Shown here piece after piece: positions 1-6,762 of a DNA stretch of 7,437 nt (the stretch's first letter is position 1; every line of letters begins with the position of its first letter). The stretch lies in contig DNHH01000103.1 of assembly GCA_003485955.1 (NCBI GenBank), positions 21,903 through 29,339 on the forward strand, given 5' to 3'. The stretch comes from Opitutia bacterium (lineage in GTDB: Bacteria > Verrucomicrobiota > Verrucomicrobiia > Opitutales > UBA953). Position numbers and translations under genes: made by a program. The notes below the pieces were generated by a model that searched no databases, was not told the origin of the DNA, and was given only the letters and a program-made list of their open reading frames with translations.

Positions 1-610
1 CCGGAAGTAGACGTTCGACGAGTTTATGCTTAGCGCGGAAATATGTTTCCACGTCACCATGCCGATCCAGATGATCTTCATCAAAGTTCGACCAAATAAC
101 TGCTTCAGGCGAAAAGTGCCGAAGATCTTCAGCCTGGAACGAACTGACTTCAACAATCGGCAACAATCCGGCCACCGATGAATTTAAAGCAACAGCAGTT
201 AAGGGCAGCCCAACATTCCCACAGGCGATAGCATTTTGTCCGGCTCGTTTATGGGCAAAAGCCAAGAAATCAACTAAGGTAGTCTTCCCATTGGTGCCCG
301 TCACCGCAACCGCCGGTCCATCCCAGAGTAATGCACCAAAATCCAACTCAGAAAGACAGAGGCACCCCGCACGTCGCGCCGCGAGAAGCCAGGGATGGGT
401 TTGTGCAAAACCAGGACTGATGACGACTAGGTCATGGCTGGCAGCTTCCGTAGCCCCGAAGGTAGCATGCGGACCACGCTCATCATAACTTATCGCTGAC
501 TTTCCAGCCGCTTGAAGCGCTTCATCAATCGCACGCCCGCTCACACCTGTACCCAAAATCGCGGCAGGACGATTCAGTCGGCGGAGTAGAATTTCGGGCA
601 ACTCAATCAT
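1..610 (-). CDS. murD: UDP-N-acetylmuramoyl-L-alanine--D-glutamate ligase MurD, 3' end cut by window
   Basis: MurD is the cytoplasmic ATP-dependent ligase that adds D-glutamate to UDP-MurNAc-L-Ala. I translated 203 complete codons from the ATG at 610-608; the frame stays open to base 1, so roughly the last half of a protein of about 440-460 residues is missing. The N-terminal UDP-binding domain starts MIELPEILLRRLNR and has a glycine-rich turn (ILGTGVSG, residues 18-25). The Mur ligase ATP loop TGTNGKTT is at 104-111, the family segment EVSSFQ at 154-159, and DEDHLDRHGD at 177-186. FRAK at 191-194 ends in the lysine that is carbamylated in this family. The order GTNGKTT, EVSSFQ, DHLDRH separates MurD from MurC, MurE and MurF. 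The start is fixed by an ATGA overlap with the mraY stop. No good Shine-Dalgarno sequence precedes it, so translation probably depends on mraY. Gene identity is very secure. Confidence 0.96.
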   Translation of the reverse strand, partial: MIELPEILLRRLNRPAAILGTGVSGRAIDEALQAAGKSAISYDERGPHATFGATEAASHDLVVISPGFAQTHPWLLAARRAGCLCLSELDFGALLWDGPAVAVTGTNGKTTLVDFLAFAHKRAGQNAIACGNVGLPLTAVALNSSVAGLLPIVEVSSFQAEDLRHFSPEAVIWSNFDEDHLDRHGDVETYFRAKHKLVERLLP

Positions 611-1719
611 CGGACTTTGAGTGAAAGCAACCCGAGCAGGCCGCAGAGAAGTGAGAGGATCCAGAAGCGGACAACGACCTTGGTCGCCGGCCAGCCAAGT
701 TTCTGAAAGTGGTGATGAATGGGCGTCATCAGGAATAAACGCTTCCCGCCCGTCTTCTTAAAATAGGCGACCTGAAGAATGACAGAAGTTGCTTCGACCA
801 CGAAGACACCCCCAGCGATCGCTAAAAGAAACGGTTGATGGATCACACACGCGGTCACGCCAAGGAATCCGCCAACACCAAGGGCGCCGACATCCCCCAT
901 ATAAATAGTAGCCGGTGAGGCATTGTGCCAAAGGAAGACTAAGGCACCACCCGCCAAGGCACAGCAAAGTACACCGAGTTCGCCGGCACCAATCACATGT
1001 CGAAGTTGCAGGTATTCGGCGTGACGAATGTCACCCACCAAGTAAGCAACGACACCCAGAACCAAGGTTGTCGTGAGCACACAACCAATCGCAAGTCCAT
1101 CAAGCCCGTCCGTTAAGTTGACGGCATTCGAGGAGCCTACCGCAACAAGTGAGAAGAAAATGCCCGCCACACAGAGCACGCTTGCCAGTGAAAGACCGAA
1201 TACCCCTGGGGACCAAATCGGTTGCTTCAGCACAGGCACCCAAATTTCTGCCATCATCAATTGTCGACTCGTATCCAGTAGCAGCACGCCGAATGCCAAT
1301 GCCGCTACCACAAATTGAAGTCCTAATTTCCGACGAGCGGAAATACCATCAGCACTGCCATGACGAATCTTTAGCCAATCATCATACCAACCAATCGCGC
1401 CCATACCGATGAGGGCAATCAATGCCGCTATCACGAGTAGATTCCATTTAACCCAAAGCAGCACTGCAGGCAGCATCGCTGCGGCAATCAACAACCCTCC
1501 CATCGTCGGGACTAGTCCTCCTTGCTTCGCGAGCTCACCCATCAGACGCGCATCGCGCTCGGGTTGACGAAGCTTCGCTAATGCACGCAGGATAGGTCCA
1601 GAAAGAGCCAGCCCAATCACGAGTGCCGTGATGAAGGCAAAGATCATGCGCACCGACAGGTAATCGAAGAGCCGGAAAGGCCCCCAGAGTTTTTCAAGTT
1701 CGGTTAAACGGTAAAGCAT
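607..1719 (-). CDS. mraY: Phospho-N-acetylmuramoyl-pentapeptide-transferase MraY (lipid I synthase)
   Basis: MraY is the integral membrane enzyme that transfers phospho-MurNAc-pentapeptide from UDP to undecaprenyl phosphate, giving lipid I. The protein is 370 residues, close to the usual 360, and is dominated by hydrophobic membrane segments. Family signatures appear in order: PTMGG (71-75), the catalytic-site aspartate pair in GWYDDWLK (113-114), NAVNLTDGLDGLA (198-210), GDVG with Asp276, and PIHHHFQKLGW (333-343) with the triple histidine. Start MLYRLTELEKLW fits the family N-terminus. The ATG follows the murF stop after one base (TGAGATG), and the TGA stop overlaps the murD start. Two sites depart from the usual consensus: the loop before PTMGG reads KQGGLVPT rather than KxGTPT, and the aspartate loop reads GDVGALGVGG rather than GDxGSLALGG. 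All catalytic acids and histidines are kept, so I expect an active enzyme. Confidence 0.97.
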   Translation of the reverse strand: MLYRLTELEKLWGPFRLFDYLSVRMIFAFITALVIGLALSGPILRALAKLRQPERDARLMGELAKQGGLVPTMGGLLIAAAMLPAVLLWVKWNLLVIAALIALIGMGAIGWYDDWLKIRHGSADGISARRKLGLQFVVAALAFGVLLLDTSRQLMMAEIWVPVLKQPIWSPGVFGLSLASVLCVAGIFFSLVAVGSSNAVNLTDGLDGLAIGCVLTTTLVLGVVAYLVGDIRHAEYLQLRHVIGAGELGVLCCALAGGALVFLWHNASPATIYMGDVGALGVGGFLGVTACVIHQPFLLAIAGGVFVVEATSVILQVAYFKKTGGKRLFLMTPIHHHFQKLGWPATKVVVRFWILSLLCGLLGLLSLKVR

Positions 1720-1720
1720 C

Positions 1721-3079
1721 TCAGTGGAATCCTAAGGTTTTCCGGAGTGCTTCCGGCAGTGCACGTTCAAGGGCGTGCGCACGACTTCCCTTTAATAAAA
1801 TAGGTCCACGGTGAGCCTGAATGGCCGCAGCTAACTCAGCGTGATTCGCGGCAACGCGTCCGCCACAGACCGCAGCGAGCGCAGGGGCATCACCGCCATA
1901 AACAATAACATGGTCGCCTGGGCTAAGCGGCAAAGCGCGACCCGCATCTTGATGAAGCCGAATGGATTCGACACCCAACTCGGCCATACCGCCTAAGACA
2001 AAGAGACGCGGACCTTTTGTTTGACGCACAAAAGTCTGTGCAGCATCAGCCAATGAAGCTGGGCTCGCATTGTAACAGTCGATATACAGCGGGTGTCCTA
2101 AAAAATCGTGGACCGAGCCTCTTCCCGAAAGTGGTCGCCAAGCAGAAAGCGCCTTAGCGATGTCGGCAGACTTTGCGCCAGATCGTAAAGCTGCGAGCCC
2201 AGCTAATGCAGCGTTGTAGCCTTGGCCCTGTGAAATGGGCCCAAGTTCGACACTTAATTCACCCAGCTCTGGATCACGAATCTGTAAGCGCCACCCTTGG
2301 TTGACCGACATTAGGCTATAACGAGCCGTACGACGTACGCCGTCGGGCGCACTCTTTCCATCCTCACAAAGCGCGACACACAGCCCACGCAGATCATCAA
2401 ATGCTTTGAATTGAAGTGTCTCTGCCAAAATGAACGCTTCACCGTCCCTCGAGAGTGCACGGATTAATTCAGACTTCTCCTGCGCAACACCGTCAATGGA
2501 GCCACAGCCCTCAAGATGGGCCGCGCGAACATTCGTTACGACGGCAACATCTGGACGCAACACGCGCGCAGAAATGGCAAGTTCACCCGGCTCACTCATG
2601 CCGACTTCAATAACGGCTGCATCGTGAAGTGCTGGGTCTGCCTGCAAAATCGCCAACGGCACACCCAGGGTGTTATTTAAATTCGCCTGAGTTGCATACA
2701 CACGGGCGCCGAGTGTTTGCCGTAGCATTTCCTTCACGGAAGTTTTTCCAACGCTTCCCGTCACCCCCACAAAAGGCATCTTGAGGGTAGAGCGCCACGC
2801 TAAGGCAACACGTTGTAAGCCAAGAAGCGTATCATCCACCACTAGTTGCGGCAAGGGGTCGACGACCTTGCGTGAAACCAACGCACATGATGCGCCGTGT
2901 GTTCGCGCATCATGGAGAAAATCATGTCCATCGCGGCGGGCGGTGCGTAGGGCGACAAAAACGTCCCCCGTTGAAAGCACACGCGTATCATTACCGAATC
3001 CAGTGATGCGGGACGGGGCCTCGCCTACCCATTGTCCAGAAGACCACGACGCAAGTAATGTAGAATCGAAGTTCGGCAT
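1721..3079 (-). CDS. murF: UDP-N-acetylmuramoyl-tripeptide--D-alanyl-D-alanine ligase MurF
   Basis: MurF is the last cytoplasmic Mur ligase; it adds the dipeptide D-Ala-D-Ala to UDP-MurNAc-tripeptide, making the substrate of MraY. I take the ATG at 3079-3077, giving 452 residues, the normal length. It sits one base after the murE stop (TAAGATG). A longer frame from 3193 would add 38 residues that overlap the murE end and look unlike a MurF N-terminus. The N-terminal domain includes GFGNDTRVLSTGDVFVAL (27-44), the usual MurE/MurF uridine-binding segment. The ATP loop GVTGSVGKTS is at 105-114, NLNNTLGVP at 133-141, EVGM at 158-161, AHLE at 187-190 and EKSE at 201-204, whose lysine aligns with the carbamylated one. 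The C-terminal domain has YNASP (336-340), VLGGMAELG (361-369) and LLKGSR (428-433). The GSVGKTS and NNTLGVP motifs mark MurF within the ligase family. Confidence 0.96.
   Translation of the reverse strand: MPNFDSTLLASWSSGQWVGEAPSRITGFGNDTRVLSTGDVFVALRTARRDGHDFLHDARTHGASCALVSRKVVDPLPQLVVDDTLLGLQRVALAWRSTLKMPFVGVTGSVGKTSVKEMLRQTLGARVYATQANLNNTLGVPLAILQADPALHDAAVIEVGMSEPGELAISARVLRPDVAVVTNVRAAHLEGCGSIDGVAQEKSELIRALSRDGEAFILAETLQFKAFDDLRGLCVALCEDGKSAPDGVRRTARYSLMSVNQGWRLQIRDPELGELSVELGPISQGQGYNAALAGLAALRSGAKSADIAKALSAWRPLSGRGSVHDFLGHPLYIDCYNASPASLADAAQTFVRQTKGPRLFVLGGMAELGVESIRLHQDAGRALPLSPGDHVIVYGGDAPALAAVCGGRVAANHAELAAAIQAHRGPILLKGSRAHALERALPEALRKTLGFH
1730..1733 (-). promoter_or_regulatory. 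Weak Shine-Dalgarno candidate of mraY inside the murF end
   Basis: AGGA on the minus strand lies ten bases upstream of the mraY ATG at 1719, within the last codons of murF. The match is short and the spacing rather long, so most initiation at mraY may come from ribosomes finishing murF one base upstream. Confidence 0.3.
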
Positions 3080-3080
3080 C

Positions 3081-4589
3081 TTAAGAACGACGTAATTGAA
3101 GGTTACGCAAGACGTCGCGGGCGACCTGACGGTCGTCAAAGGGCACAACAGTTTCTGCAAATTCTTGAGTTGTTTCGTGCCCCTTACCCGCAATCAGGAC
3201 ACAGTCGCCGCTCTTTGCCTCTGCACAGGCACGTGCTATCGCTTCACGACGATCCGCAACAAATTCCATGACACCCGTGGCGCCTGCACCCGGCCGCATG
3301 TCATCAAAGATAACTTCCAGTGATTCACGGCGTGGGTTATCCGCCGTCGCCCAAGCACGGTGTGCAAGTTCGGCCACCGCTTGAGTCATCACCAGCCGCT
3401 TGCCGCGATCACGATTGCCACCACAACCAAACACGCAAAGTACGCGGCCTGGCGTAATTGCACGCAGCATGCCAAGGGCATTGCGCAACGCATCATCGGT
3501 ATGGGCGTAGTCTACAAAGACAGGAAAAGCTTGTCCGGCTTCAACCCGTTCCATGCGCCCAGAAACGCCGGGGAAAGATTCTACCGCCGCAGCGAGTGCG
3601 AGCGGATCATGCCCGAGCGCAGCAGCGCAGCCGAGGGCACAAAGAACATTAGAGACATTATAGGTACCCGGAAGACGTGAAGTGAAACTGGCGGTGCGAC
3701 CTTTCCAGGTTACCTCAAATGAAGCCCCTTCTAAGGTTAATGCAGTCGTTCTCGCCTGCAAATCACACCCCGCATTCAAGCCGAATGTCAGCACAACGGA
3801 TGGGGCTGCTAATCGGGCTAATTCAGCGCTCGCTGGGTCATCCGCATTTAAGACGACCGTGTGCGGACGCACACCCAGTGATCCATCAAACAGGCGCGCT
3901 TTGGCTTGTAAGTAGCGCACGAGGTCGCCGTGGTAGTCGATATGGTCGCGCGTGAGATTGGTAAATGCTGCGACAGAGAAATGATACCCATGCACACGGT
4001 CTTGCTCGAGTGCATGAGAACTTACTTCTAAACATGCACCGACACAGTCGGCGTCGACCATTTGCCTAAAGAATATTGCTAAATCCGCTGACTCAGGGGT
4101 TGTCTTGTAAGAGGGAATGGAGCGCGCACCTAATTGGTAACGTACCGTTCCAATGAGCCCCCAAGACTTGTGTTCGGCTTGCTCAAGTAAATGGCGCAAC
4201 AACGTCGTTACGGTTGTTTTCCCGTTGGTACCCGTGACAGCGGCTAAACGTAACGCTGTTTCGGGATGCCCATAAAAACGCCGCGAGACTTCGGCTAAAA
4301 CCTTACGCGGTTCCGCAACTTGCGCCGCATCGGCCCCAGGTATACCCTCAACCGGGTGTGCAGAAATAATAGCGGCAGCTCCGCGAGCAACTGCCTCATT
4401 CACAAATGCGTGCCCCTGCGAACGGATACCATCGAGTGCAAAAAAAAGCGCTCCCGGCACCATGCGTCGACTATCCGTAACAATAGCAGTAATGCGATTA
4501 TGCCACATTCCGGATCGACCTAAAGTCGGTATACCTTTGAGAAGCGTCGTCAGAGACGCATGCTCCATAGTAGCGTGGGCTGCACTCAT
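3081..4589 (-). CDS. murE: UDP-MurNAc-L-Ala-D-Glu--meso-diaminopimelate ligase MurE
   Basis: MurE adds the third stem-peptide residue to UDP-MurNAc-L-Ala-D-Glu. The protein is 502 residues, normal for the family. Motifs in order: TDSRRMVPGALFFAL (38-52), uridine binding; TGTNGKTT (119-126), ATP loop; YKTTPES (161-167); EVSSHAL (188-194); NLTRDHIDYHG (211-221); LQAK (227-230), ending in the lysine expected to be carbamylated; DYAHTDDAL (360-368); FGCGGNRDRGKR (387-398); DNPR (417-420); and GKGHE (468-472). DNPR is the established signature of enzymes that use meso-diaminopimelate, whereas lysine-adding MurE enzymes have a different residue in place of the arginine; the specificity here is inferred from it. 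The chosen start forms an ATGA overlap with the ftsI stop. A second in-frame ATG at codon 8 (4568-4566) is possible, but the overlap pattern of the cluster favours the first. No clear Shine-Dalgarno sequence precedes either. Confidence 0.97.
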   Translation of the reverse strand: MSAAHATMEHASLTTLLKGIPTLGRSGMWHNRITAIVTDSRRMVPGALFFALDGIRSQGHAFVNEAVARGAAAIISAHPVEGIPGADAAQVAEPRKVLAEVSRRFYGHPETALRLAAVTGTNGKTTVTTLLRHLLEQAEHKSWGLIGTVRYQLGARSIPSYKTTPESADLAIFFRQMVDADCVGACLEVSSHALEQDRVHGYHFSVAAFTNLTRDHIDYHGDLVRYLQAKARLFDGSLGVRPHTVVLNADDPASAELARLAAPSVVLTFGLNAGCDLQARTTALTLEGASFEVTWKGRTASFTSRLPGTYNVSNVLCALGCAAALGHDPLALAAAVESFPGVSGRMERVEAGQAFPVFVDYAHTDDALRNALGMLRAITPGRVLCVFGCGGNRDRGKRLVMTQAVAELAHRAWATADNPRRESLEVIFDDMRPGAGATGVMEFVADRREAIARACAEAKSGDCVLIAGKGHETTQEFAETVVPFDDRQVARDVLRNLQLRRS

Positions 4590-6388
4590 CGTTCAGCAAA
4601 ACTGCGGGTTGGCGCAGTCGACACGGGGGGAATTTCTAACCGTTTAATACACCGCTCGGCAATCCGACGGAAAATAGGTGCAGAAACTTTACCGCCATAG
4701 GCAACCCCTGGCATATTCGGCTCATCCACCACCACTGTGATGGCAATACGTGGATTAGATGCAGGGAAAAATCCTGAGAAAGATGCAACGTGCTTGGTTG
4801 TCGAGTAACGTCCGTCGACAAGCTTCTGGGTTGTCCCGGTTTTACCAGCGACATCGTAACCAGGAATCGCTGCATCCGGTGCAGTGCCTTCCTTTGAACA
4901 AACCGCACGCAGTAAATCAGCGAGTTCATGCGCGGCCCCCGCAGAGACTGCCCGGCCATGAATTCTCGGACTGTATTCAACCGAAATTGAGCCATCAGGG
5001 TTTAAAACCCGGCCAACAATCAATGGCCGCATCAACAAGCCGTCTGCAGCAATCGCCGACATTGCCATGTGCATCTGGATGGGTGTCACGCTGATGGAGT
5101 GCCCCATCGGTAGTCGCGAAATCGTTAAACCGTCCCACCGGGAAACCGGACTTAATAAACCACGGACTTCACCCCCGTTACAGGCAATACCGGTTTCGTC
5201 TCCAAATCCAAAAGCGTGGATGAGTTCAAAGTAGCGAGCTTCCCCCAATGATTCTGCATAACGCATACCAACCTGGACGGTGCCGCGATTCGAAGACTCA
5301 CTGACAATCCGACTAATATCCGCTGAGCCCATGTGGTGAGAATCTGCCGGCATCGAAACCATGCGGCCGCGATACGGTACGATATCAGACGAACAGTTAA
5401 AAACTGAACGACGCGTAATAATGCCTGCTTGTAGAGCGCCCGCTATCGTAACGATTTTAAAAACTGAGCCGGGCTCATACAGATCTGCTAAAGCTCGGTT
5501 GCGCTGCGAATCCAGCGGTGAAGCCTTGCGATCAGAGTAACGGTTTAAATCAAAAGTTGGTGAACATGCTAATGCTAGAATCTTACCCGTGCGCGGCTCA
5601 CTGACAATTACCACGGCACCTTTAGGCTGATAAGCTGCGACGACTTCAGATAATTCTTGTTCACAAAAACTCTGAATGACGGAGTCGATGGTTAATTCGA
5701 TTGTCTGACCGTTGACTGCAGGGACATCCCGCAATCGTCGGGCAACGACTTCGCGACGACGACCATCACGCTCAGACTCAATCCAGCCATCCTGGCCGTG
5801 TAATAAGTCATTAAACGATTTCTCCACGCCACTCACCGCATCACCATCTTGATTGATATAGCCGACAACATGAGCAGCGAGAGAGCCCTGCGGATACGTC
5901 CGGCGGAATTTCTCTTCGCAATAGAGCGCCTTAATACGGAAAGCCTCTATCGCACGTTTAGAGGTTTCATTGACTTCCTTGGAGAGAACAATCCAGCGCA
6001 CCTCGCGACGTGTACCATCAGGAGTTGTGGGTTCACGCCAACGACTCGACTCCGACATCGCCATCACGACTTTAGACGTTGGGATATTCAGCAGCTTTGC
6101 TATCTCGACAGCACGCCCACGGTCTTCAGGCAAAACGCATTGCGGATCGATGCCGACATCCCAAACCGTATCCGAAGCAGCAAGAAGATTTCCCTGACGA
6201 TCCCGAATCTCACCTCGACGACTGGGGTGCTTGGTAACTTCGCGGCGCGCTTCAATCGCATGGGCACGCAACCGCGGCCCATCAATCGCGTGAAGTTGTA
6301 CCAACTTCCAAAGAAGTGCGCCGAATCCTAACGAGACGAGGCACACCAAGGCGTGGAATCGAAAACGCCTGGCGTGAGTCAGGCTCAT
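4586..6388 (-). CDS. ftsI: Septal peptidoglycan D,D-transpeptidase FtsI (class B PBP, PBP3-like)
   Basis: FtsI crosslinks peptidoglycan at the division septum and is the target of septum-specific beta-lactams. The 600-residue protein has a short basic cytoplasmic start (MSLTHARRFRF), one membrane anchor at about residues 12-31, and then a periplasmic body. The pedestal domain opens with SRRGEIRDRQGNLLA (56-70), the class B PBP signature, and VSGVEKSFN (185-193) follows. The transpeptidase domain has the full active-site triad: SVFK (308-311) with the acyl-accepting serine 308 in an EPGS context, SSN (365-367), and KTGTT (516-520). No PASTA repeats follow, which fits FtsI of division clusters rather than sporulation SpoVD or Gram-positive PBP2x types. 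The start overlaps the ftsL stop (ATGA), and a G-rich tract seven bases upstream could pair with 16S rRNA. The stop overlaps the murE start. Position next to ftsL supports ftsI over the elongation paralogue PBP2. Confidence 0.96.
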   Translation of the reverse strand: MSLTHARRFRFHALVCLVSLGFGALLWKLVQLHAIDGPRLRAHAIEARREVTKHPSRRGEIRDRQGNLLAASDTVWDVGIDPQCVLPEDRGRAVEIAKLLNIPTSKVVMAMSESSRWREPTTPDGTRREVRWIVLSKEVNETSKRAIEAFRIKALYCEEKFRRTYPQGSLAAHVVGYINQDGDAVSGVEKSFNDLLHGQDGWIESERDGRRREVVARRLRDVPAVNGQTIELTIDSVIQSFCEQELSEVVAAYQPKGAVVIVSEPRTGKILALACSPTFDLNRYSDRKASPLDSQRNRALADLYEPGSVFKIVTIAGALQAGIITRRSVFNCSSDIVPYRGRMVSMPADSHHMGSADISRIVSESSNRGTVQVGMRYAESLGEARYFELIHAFGFGDETGIACNGGEVRGLLSPVSRWDGLTISRLPMGHSISVTPIQMHMAMSAIAADGLLMRPLIVGRVLNPDGSISVEYSPRIHGRAVSAGAAHELADLLRAVCSKEGTAPDAAIPGYDVAGKTGTTQKLVDGRYSTTKHVASFSGFFPASNPRIAITVVVDEPNMPGVAYGGKVSAPIFRRIAERCIKRLEIPPVSTAPTRSFAER

Positions 6389-6762
6389 CGTAGGACACCC
6401 CCGCCTTGATCGACAGGTTCTCGCACCGCACTATCCAGTGCAGCCATGCGTGGATTTAGGATCGCACTCGTAGCTGGATGTACAAAAGCAGGTCGTACCC
6501 AAATAACCTGAGTTGGCTCAGGTGGACGCAGGTCTTCGCCCACACGTCGCTCAAGACTTAGTACGTCTTGGGCCTTGCTCCGCTCGCGCTCAATATAGGC
6601 TAACTCTTTTCGGCGCTCTTCAGTGGTTCTTTCAATCCGACGAATACGTTGACCGACTTCATCGGCTTGCAGCCGCACCTGCATCATCACAACCACACCC
6701 ACAACGCCCAGGGCAATCGTCGCAAATACGAAAAAGACTGCCCATGAACGCAGTGAACTCAT
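6385..6762 (-). CDS. ftsL: FtsL-like divisome protein (bitopic, coiled coil)
   Basis: This is a small 125-residue protein with FtsL architecture: a six- to seven-residue cytoplasmic N-terminus, one hydrophobic membrane segment at about 8-28 (VFFVFATIALGVVGVVVMM), then a highly charged stretch at about 31-75 rich in Arg and Glu with heptad-like spacing, likely a coiled coil. FtsL with FtsB and FtsQ forms a complex that recruits and activates FtsW-FtsI. FtsL proteins share little sequence, so the call rests on topology, size and position between rsmH and ftsI, the usual FtsL place. Residues 76-125 form a proline-containing, non-coiled tail (PPEPTQVIWVRPAF and beyond). The reading frame is joined to both neighbours by ATGA overlaps. 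No Shine-Dalgarno sequence is visible before its ATG. It could be annotated only as a hypothetical or septum formation initiator-like protein by searches. Confidence 0.85.
   Translation of the reverse strand: MSSLRSWAVFFVFATIALGVVGVVVMMQVRLQADEVGQRIRRIERTTEERRKELAYIERERSKAQDVLSLERRVGEDLRPPEPTQVIWVRPAFVHPATSAILNPRMAALDSAVREPVDQGGGVLR
6396..6407 (-). promoter_or_regulatory. Probable Shine-Dalgarno site of ftsI inside the ftsL end
   Basis: The minus strand reads AAGGCGGGGGTG here, ending seven bases before the ftsI ATG at 6388. The G tract can pair with the CCUCC of 16S rRNA with one G-U pair. It lies in the codons for the last FtsL residues (GGGV). It is the best ribosome binding site candidate of the six internal starts and would allow ftsI some independent initiation. 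The call is from sequence alone. Confidence 0.4.

Noticed and set aside
3080..3193. 38-residue N-terminal extension of murF from an ATG at 3193
   Set aside because: It overlaps the 3' end of murE by over 100 bases, has no MurF-like sequence, and the ATG at 3079 gives the normal family length and the junction style of the cluster.
3360..3680. 106-codon plus-strand frame opposite murE
   Set aside because: Shadow of the conserved MurE C-terminal domain; no family resemblance and no ribosome binding site.
4636..4995. 119-codon minus-strand frame inside ftsI
   Set aside because: It lies in another frame within the intact ftsI gene and has no family features.
4759..5094. 111-codon plus-strand frame opposite the FtsI transpeptidase domain
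   Set aside because: The opposite strand encodes the conserved KTG region of FtsI; the plus-strand product is low in recognisable structure and has no start signals.
5849..6331. 160-codon open frame on the plus strand opposite the start of ftsI
   Set aside because: It is antisense to a conserved FtsI region, shows no recognisable domain, and is one of many such frames opposite the real genes; the ftsI frame explains the conservation.
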